From Cyrtodaria siliqua (taxonomy: Eukaryota > Mollusca > Bivalvia > Adapedonta > Hiatellidae), in the NCBI GenBank assembly GCA_037043455.1, contig JAWPHD010011054.1, positions 1-64,000 of the forward strand: a stretch of 64,000 nucleotides of DNA. The letters run 5' to 3'. Below, piece after piece: positions 58,085-64,000 of this stretch. The position numbers and the translations under genes are program-made. The notes under the pieces were generated by a model that saw only the letters and a program-made list of their open reading frames with translations, did no database searches and had not been told where the DNA came from. The stretch's first letter is position 1. Each line of letters opens with the position of its first letter.

Positions 58085-58305
58085 ATAGAAACTCTCTCTC
58101 TATCTCAATGCTTCCACCCCACTCCTTCCTTCCCCCACTCTCTCTCTCCCCTTTTCTCACTTTTTTCCCTCCCTATCTCTCGCTTTCTTTCTTTCTCTGT
58201 ATCTCTCTTTCTCTATTTCTCTCTTTCCTTCTCCCTCTTTTTGACTATCTATGTCACTCTCTCTGTCTCTGTGTCTCCCTGTGTCTCTCTATCCATTTTA
58301 TTTTC
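58085..58305. repeat. Polypyrimidine (CT-rich) tract
   Basis: About 220 bp almost free of A and G on the plus strand, with runs of TCTC, CCCC and TTTC. Could form triplex or slipped structures. The 87-codon frame across it is compositional. Confidence 0.9.
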
Positions 58306-59315
58306 AATTTCAAATTTTCAATTCATGCATAAATTAAGACGAATTCATTAAAATTATGTTGATTTATAATCTACTAATATGTGTAAACCATGCATGCATA
58401 ACAAATACTATATCTCCATCTTTACCATTAGTTACGAGCCTCTACCAATATTCCAATTTCGATAAACAATGTCTCCCTTGTGTTTTGTGTCAATATACAC
58501 TACACACAAACACACACACACACACATAAAAATGGAGGATTATTTGTATATAATAGTTTCTTTGATGCAACGCGATAGTTGGAAAGGATACGTTTAATTA
58601 TAGGTTTTGTTTTGGATTATATATAAATATGGACTTATAATGTTGTTTGAGTAAGTACATTTATAGCTTCCTTTTCAATTTCTAATGACTTGTATTTCCT
58701 ATTAGGTCTTTCTACTGAAGACTGGTCTCATCAGCTCGGTGGTAAAATGCCGTCTGCTAAAATCCACTTTTATACCCGTTATAAGACCAGTGGTCGATTC
58801 ACAAAGTATTTGAAGCGTCTCATACAGTACCGCCTTATCTCATTAATATTCAGTGAATTTATGTGGTGCGCATGTTGTATATATGAACCCACACGTATAC
58901 AGTAATCACTTAGTACAACATGCGTAATAACCGTTAGATTTGTTCAGTTCTAGTGTGCCTTTTATCGGGATTGTGTAGCTTTAAGCACAGATAGATTGTA
59001 TGTTATGTTGCGTGGTAGTATGGAAGGCATATAGGGATCACATAGTTGATCAACTGGTGTTTACATTTTCTGTATATAGACTAAAGGACAATTCATTTTT
59101 TTCCGAAAGGGTACATACCATTTCCAATTTCTCATATTCTTAATACAATGCTTCATACATATACATTATTTTCATAAAAAATAAAATGTTATTCTAAACA
59201 TTAAAATGTCTTATTACTTCATTATTCCCAATTCCATTACATAGTCTATCATAGAAATTATTTGTAAGCCGCTATGGGATACTTTGTATCACAGTTTTCG
59301 TGTACTATCTAAGGC
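58306..59315. other. No gene; (CA)n near 58503-58525
   Basis: AT-rich. 58905-58990 is an inverted partner of about 40500-40580. Confidence 0.4.
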
Positions 59316-59414
59316 CGTTTGCTGCGCTGGGGTGACCCGGTCATAATATGTAAGGCCGATAAATACTATCGAATATCACCCCTCCCATTTTCGCATTATT
59401 TGTTTAAATGTTAC

Positions 59415-59900
59415 TTTCATTGGTGAGTATCAGCATATCATGTGACATTCTTGCCACTTGTGACTTCTGCAATTCCATCATTTTGTCCATTTCTTCCACA
59501 GTTTTCGTCGTCGTGGTCTTCATTTCTGCGTTGACCTCTTCCATGTTTTGCTTTATTGTATCATTTACTGTTTTAGCGAGATTTGTCAATTCCTCGTTCT
59601 TTTTTTCCTGTTCATGTTTCAGTTGTTTGGAAAGTTCTTCTAGATGAGTTGACATTGTAGATAAATCCGAGCTCATTCTAACCTTCTCTGATTGTAATTC
59701 TTCCAGTCTTTTATCAACAATGTTTTGAAGAATCTGCATTCGATGGCCAATCTTGACACTCTTCTCTAGCAGTTTCTCCTCAAAGTCATATCTCGAGGTA
59801 CATTTTGGCTCGTGAAGAGACGTGAGATGACAAGACGGAATAAATGCCACGCATAACAACAGTCCCGTACGTATACACACATCCTTCTTACAGCTCACTG
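59415..59900 (-). pseudogene. C1qDC exon-1 copy lacking its start codon
   Basis: The coiled-coil frame is completely open and very similar to exon 1 of the intact gene (LHEPKCTSRYDFEEKLLEKSV and onward). The splice donor A|GTAACA is kept with the same phase, after an in-frame 18-bp deletion at the exon end. However, a deletion of roughly 27 bp removes the ATG and the start of the signal peptide; only GLLLCVAFIPSC survives. The only upstream in-frame ATG (59965-59967) lies upstream of the TATA box at 59936-59943 and would not be in the mRNA. No C1q exon was found within the 4 kb downstream (55-59.4 kb). Recent pseudogene or orphan exon. Confidence 0.8.
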
Positions 59901-59935
59901 TGTTCTTTATTAAGAGCGCGCAAACATGTGGCTCG

Positions 59936-59943
59936 TATTTATA
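59936..59943 (-). promoter_or_regulatory. TATA box of the right C1qDC exon-1 copy
   Basis: TATAAATA on the minus strand at the same relative place as 457-464. Confidence 0.5.
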
Positions 59944-60179
59944 GTTGATTGTACTATATGCAGCCATTAAAGGGTCCTTCAGTAAATTTTGATCAGTAAT
60001 ACGTATAACGTCAATTATATAGATTAAATGTGTATTGATGATATTTTTTATATTTTTTAGTTTTTATTTTAAATAGTATTCATTATAACAACAGATATAT
60101 AACAATGATGGTAAGAGAAAAACATGTGGAATTTTTACCAGCCTTCCCGATGGAACGATTTATTACAAATGTAAACCGG

Positions 60180-60440
60180 ATTTTATGTTTTGCTCAACTA
60201 GACCTGGAACTGATCATCCCTAAAAAAGTTTCGTTTAAATCCAGACAGGGGTTCAGGGTTCTAGTCAGGACAAAGTTTGTGTATTAAAACCTTTAAAGGT
60301 CATAACTCGGCCAAAATCATTCAACCGGAACGCGGTGACAATATGTACAACTAGGCTTGGTACTGATCATCTGATATTAACGATCTATTGAAGTTTGGTA
60401 AAGATCGGATGAACAATGAAGGCCCTATTATCTTAACGAG
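60180..60440 (-). repeat. Inverted units of the 3780-4450 and 540-1800 families, adjacent
   Basis: 'AAAACCTTTAAAGGTCATAA' and 'ATTCAACCGGAACGCGGTGA' are the complement of the first family. 'TTTGGTAAAGATCGGATGAA' and 'AATGAAGGCCCTATT' are the complement of the second. Confidence 0.65.
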
Positions 60441-62019
60441 GTAAAAGTGTCTTTAGACGTTTGAGTCTTTAGACGTTTGAGCATTTGTAATAGTCCTCGT
60501 TGTTGGCATTTGTAATTGAATAAAAACACGTGACAACTGCAGCTTATAATCTTTTATTCAGACAGCAGACCTGGAATTTCTTCAACGTCATGATACATTA
60601 GTAACTGTAAATGTCGAACAGGAAATACCGTATTTACAGATCATCCACAAACACGCATTGAAAACAATACTTATCCACTTTCCAGTAATTATTTACATGG
60701 CATACATAGAGAATAATAAATGGGTATTTTCATATCGCACCCTATATCAGACCTGAGACGCCATATCGCCAATTGGTCGAGGACATGTGCTCATGTCTGT
60801 CGCGTAAGTGGTACACAACATTTATTTTTGTCCGAAACCTTATTGAAAATGAATTCCATTGGATTTGCAATAATCTGCCGCGAAAACAGGATGGAAGTAA
60901 ATAATGAAACGCCGACGACAAACCATACCCGTGACAAATCGTATACAATCGTAACTAATCGGTTATTTCCGTATCACTCCGGTAAAAGGATCGAGATGAA
61001 CATTCGGTTATTTCCGTGATATGACATTATTTCATGCGTGCGATAAAGCTTTATTTCCCGGCAACGAACATATTTGTAGGGAAGTATATGATAAATGTAT
61101 ATATACCGATCAAAATTCCTAAATACTCACTTTTGTAAGTTAAAGAAACTAACCCGCCAAATAAAGGCAAAATTACATTACAAACCCGTTCATCAAAATT
61201 CTATCCAGGTGTTCAGGTCATATTTAATCATGTATATGTGTCGTTTAAAGTTATATGTATATTAACTGCTTCTTAAAATACCCGTGACTTAATATGCGTA
61301 AAATGAATTATTAGTTGGTAAGTTATACAGAGAATAGTAAATGGGTGTTTTCATATCACTCCCTATATCAGGCCTAAGACGCCATATCAGCCCGAGAGCT
61401 TTAGCCTTTGTCACATAAATGGAATGGTCTTAATTCAAGGAAAGAACAGTTAATTATATATATGTAGCGGGTCAATGGTTAACAATGTCGTAGTAGACAA
61501 ATAAGTCTATTACCATGATTACTGGTAGAGAAAGTGAAGCATATTACAAATACAGCACATGCCCTCGTATTAAATAAGGTACTTCGACAAAGTAAAACTT
61601 CTGCATAACAATCTACAGACAAATAGTTTTACTTGAAACGGTTCATGTTTAGACTTCGCTCAGGCTTAAACATTGGGACATACTATCAAACGATAGCCGT
61701 TATAAGTTTCTTCTTGAAATCAAAATGATAACACAATTCAGGAAACGCAAGCACGCAAACACAGAGTAAGAGTATTTATGCAAAAAAGTAAATATACGTT
61801 AATATAATGTGTTAATTTATATTATGTTTTAAATTCAAGATGTACTTAACTATGACATTTTACCATAACGTATTAATGAACAGGCGGATAGTTCATCATG
61901 GAGTGAAATAATCATGAACGAAAGAACGTTAGTAACATGTATTTGTCCAACGCGTTATATAGTCTGTAACTATGGAAACCTCGGCTGCCTTCTGTTGACC
62001 TTTCACATTTTGTGCAGTA

Positions 62020-62475
62020 CGCTTTGTAAGACGTCTTGTGCATTGTCTAAGTTGGTATGTGCATTTTCTATGTTGTCATGTGCATTTCGTAAGTTGTTTT
62101 GTGCATTTAGTAAGTTGTTATGTGCATTTTCTATGTTGTCATGTGCATTTCGTAAGTTGTTATGTGCATTTTGTAAGTTGTTATGTGCATTTCGTAAGTT
62201 GTTATATGCATTTTCTATGTTGTCTTGTGCATTTCGTAAGTTGTTATGTGCATTTTCTATGTTGTCTTGTGCATTTCGTAAGTTGTTATGTGCATTTGCT
62301 ATGTTGTCTTGTGCATTTCGTAAGTTGTTAAGTGCAGTTAAGTTGTTATGTGCATTTTCTATGTTGTCATGTGCATTTTCTAAGTTGTCTTGTGCATTGC
62401 AGTTGTTATGTGCGCTTCGTACTTTGTTATGTGCATTTTCTATGATGTAATGTGCATTTCGTAAGTTGGGATGAA
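62020..62475 (+). repeat. 21-bp minisatellite, about 21 units
   Basis: Alternating 21-bp units TGTGCATTTCGTAAGTTGTT and TGTGCATTTTCTATGTTGTC. The plus strand is open for 178 codons (61914-62450) as heptads CAFRKLL and CAFSMLS. A second frame is equally open, so coding is unlikely. Confidence 0.93.
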
Positions 62476-62689
62476 TGTGTATTGTTTATGTACCATGTTT
62501 CAGTCAGTTCCTAAATTCACGAGAGCGAACGACGAATTAGCCACTCCCAAATCATGTCAATAAAAGTCAGGTATGGACCATAAAGTCGACACTCTATATT
62601 GCAAAGCAAAGCTAATATACATATATATTGCGTTGGTGTGCTTTACATTATTAAATATGTATTGTGTAGCTTTATGGACGAACGCGCGT

Positions 62690-62960
62690 TACAGCATGAT
62701 GTATTCATAGCGTAACCAACGTTACAGCATGATGTATTCATAGCGTAACCAACGTTACAGCATGATGTATTCATAGCGTAACCAACGTTACAAGCATGAT
62801 GTATTCATAGTGTAACCAACGTTACAGCATGATGTATTCATAGTGTAACCAACGTTACAGCATGATGTATTCATAGTGTAACCAACGTTACAGCATGATG
62901 ATTTCATAGTGTAACCAACGTTACAGCATGATGATTTCATAGTGTAACCAACGTATCTAG
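62690..62960. repeat. 33-bp minisatellite, about 8 units
   Basis: Unit contains 'CGTTACAGCATGATGTATTC' and 'ATAGCGTAACCAA'. GTAACC-AACGTTAC at each junction gives an 'inverted' GTAAC/GTTAC pair. Confidence 0.93.
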
Positions 62961-63009
62961 TTGCTGCAATATAACTGAACTGTTATACAAAAATAACTCT
63001 GGTCATAGC

Positions 63010-63290
63010 TGAATTGAATTCAAGTTCATTTTAACGGCTCATCGGGACATTACGGCTCATCTAGTGAGTTTATTCCGTGAATGCTACTCTTCCTGTTGGA
63101 ATTATGAACTCCCCGGTAGTCCCTTTTGCCATCAACCGTTCCAAGGCGGTACCCCTGTTGTCAGCCCTTATATGTCTGTGTTGTGCTTTTTTACTGAATG
63201 TGTTTGTGATCCACGTTTTGAATCACCTTTGCGTTGTAATACTTGTTGGAGTGACGGTACTCTGTGAATGCTGTATACCTATAACTTATA
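63010..63290 (-). repeat. SINE A tail fragment followed by family D, inverted
   Basis: 'GAATTGAATTCAAGTTCATT' and 'AACGGCTCATC' are SINE tail. 63065-63290 is the reverse complement of 28180-28370 ('AACCGTTCCAAGGCGGTACC'). Confidence 0.65.
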
Positions 63291-63344
63291 ACCTTTTCTA
63301 TATAAACTTTTCTTTTTTTCATTGTTTATACTTTTTTTTTCTAC

Positions 63345-63625
63345 AGGCAGCCAGAGAGAGGATCAGGATGCATAGGAATACGGGTGACCTGCGCTTACTA
63401 TCGAATATATTCCTCTCTTACGTGCTGGAGGATATACTCCGATACCGTCCAGTTTACGTCCTTATAAAGCTCTTACGTGCTTGGTGGATATACTCCGATA
63501 CCGTCCAGTTTACGTACTCATAAAGCTCTTACGTGCTTGGTGGATATACTCCGATACCGTCCAGTTTACGTACTCATAAAGCTCTTACGTGCTTGGTGGA
63601 TATTCTCCGATACCGTCCAGTTTAT
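63345..63625 (-). repeat. SINE A remnant whose middle has become a 56-bp minisatellite
   Basis: 63355-63417 matches the reverse-complemented SINE ('CATAGGAATACGGGTGACCT', 'ATCGAATATATTCCTC'). From 63418 the next SINE part, TTACGTGC...GGATATACTCCGATACC...GTTTACGT, is repeated with starts at 63418, 63473, 63529 and 63585 (55, 56 and 56 bp). Confidence 0.85.
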
Positions 63626-64000
63626 AACCAGAGGAAATACACTCTTTTAATTTCAATCAGTCGCAGTTGAGATTTCTTCAATAAATACTGATAAAGACAT
63701 TTTCATTAACTATCAGTCTAAAGTGTTTTAGGAGGTTCCTCCTCTTCAAGATACCATGCCGATGTGATTAGTTTGTTTACATGTTAGGGACTAACTATCC
63801 GGAATATTGTTGGTAAAGATGGCTTTCGGTTTTGCAAATGCTGGCATAATGCCGAGAACAGGAATGCGCACAACAACAATAACAAGGTGTGTACATATAG
63901 CTAGAATAATTCCTCAATCAATAACGCCTTTGTTCCGCTATGTCACTTAATGTTCTGCTCTCCGGTGATGAGTTCTTCTGGTACATTGTTATACTCATTC
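63626..64000. other. No gene seen at the right edge
   Basis: Unique AT-rich sequence to the window end. Confidence 0.4.

Larger units (their letters stand above)
59320..61950 (+). repeat. Segmental duplication unit, right copy
   Basis: 59320-59410 matches the intron start of the intact gene (27190-27250). Then come exon 1, 60480-60660, 61490-61820 and 61850-61950, in the same order as the central copy but without the 31.4-32.9 kb insertions. Confidence 0.75.

Noticed and set aside
58069..58332. Leucine/serine-rich 87-codon ORF
   Set aside because: Pure consequence of the polypyrimidine tract.

Overview
This is a eukaryotic, AT-rich, gene-poor window that is overwhelmingly repeat-derived. 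The most likely source is a bivalve mollusc. The evidence is a secreted coiled-coil plus C1q-domain gene, a family greatly expanded in bivalves. It also includes several tRNA-headed SINE families, a Penelope-type reverse transcriptase relic, a PIF/Harbinger transposon, and many minisatellites and ancient repeats. Species cannot be named from the sequence alone.

The only apparently intact host gene is a two-exon C1q-domain-containing (C1qDC) gene on the minus strand: exon 1 at 27743-27254, exon 2 at 25428-25046, joined in frame to give 290 residues. Its neighbourhood has been duplicated piecemeal. Degenerate exon-1 copies lie at 1-406 and 59415-59900, and a disrupted C1q exon lies at 34570-35010. 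The upstream flank of exon 1 is also repeated in the same order in three places (about 6.35-8.96 kb, 29.2-33.1 kb and 60.5-61.95 kb). This points to a decaying head-to-tail C1qDC cluster with a spacing of roughly 27-32 kb.

Layout. 0-11.9 kb: C1q exon-1 pseudogene, degenerate tandem repeats of about 155 bp, a Penelope-like reverse transcriptase relic (1.8-3.5 kb), dispersed repeats and a 59-bp-arm inverted repeat at 10.4 kb. 12.0-22.5 kb: an uninterrupted 10.5-kb satellite of a 47-bp unit (about 220 copies) with a 3.5-3.8 kb higher-order period. 22.5-38 kb: the C1qDC gene, its pseudogenised duplicate, a 50-bp minisatellite that sits in the gene's intron and has also interrupted the duplicate's exon, and SINEs including a SINE inside a SINE with a target-site duplication. 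38-41.8 kb: mostly repeats. 41.87-48.16 kb: a nearly complete 6.3-kb PIF/Harbinger DNA transposon. It carries a spliced MADF-like DNA-binding protein gene on the plus strand and a DDE transposase on the minus strand. Each gene is broken only by one in-frame TAA, and the element contains a LINE fragment and two MITE-like insertions. 49.7-55.2 kb: tandem arrays built from SINE 3' tails around a 79-bp minisatellite. 55.2-64 kb: more SINEs, a polypyrimidine tract, the third C1q segment copy, 21-bp and 33-bp minisatellites, and a 56-bp minisatellite that has grown out of the middle of a SINE.

The window therefore records how a bivalve immune-gene cluster is duplicated, invaded and eroded. No CRISPR array, rRNA gene or canonical free-standing tRNA gene was seen, and no wholly new system can be claimed. 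The strongest leads are the higher-order satellite, the double-TAA Harbinger element, and the SINE-to-minisatellite conversions.
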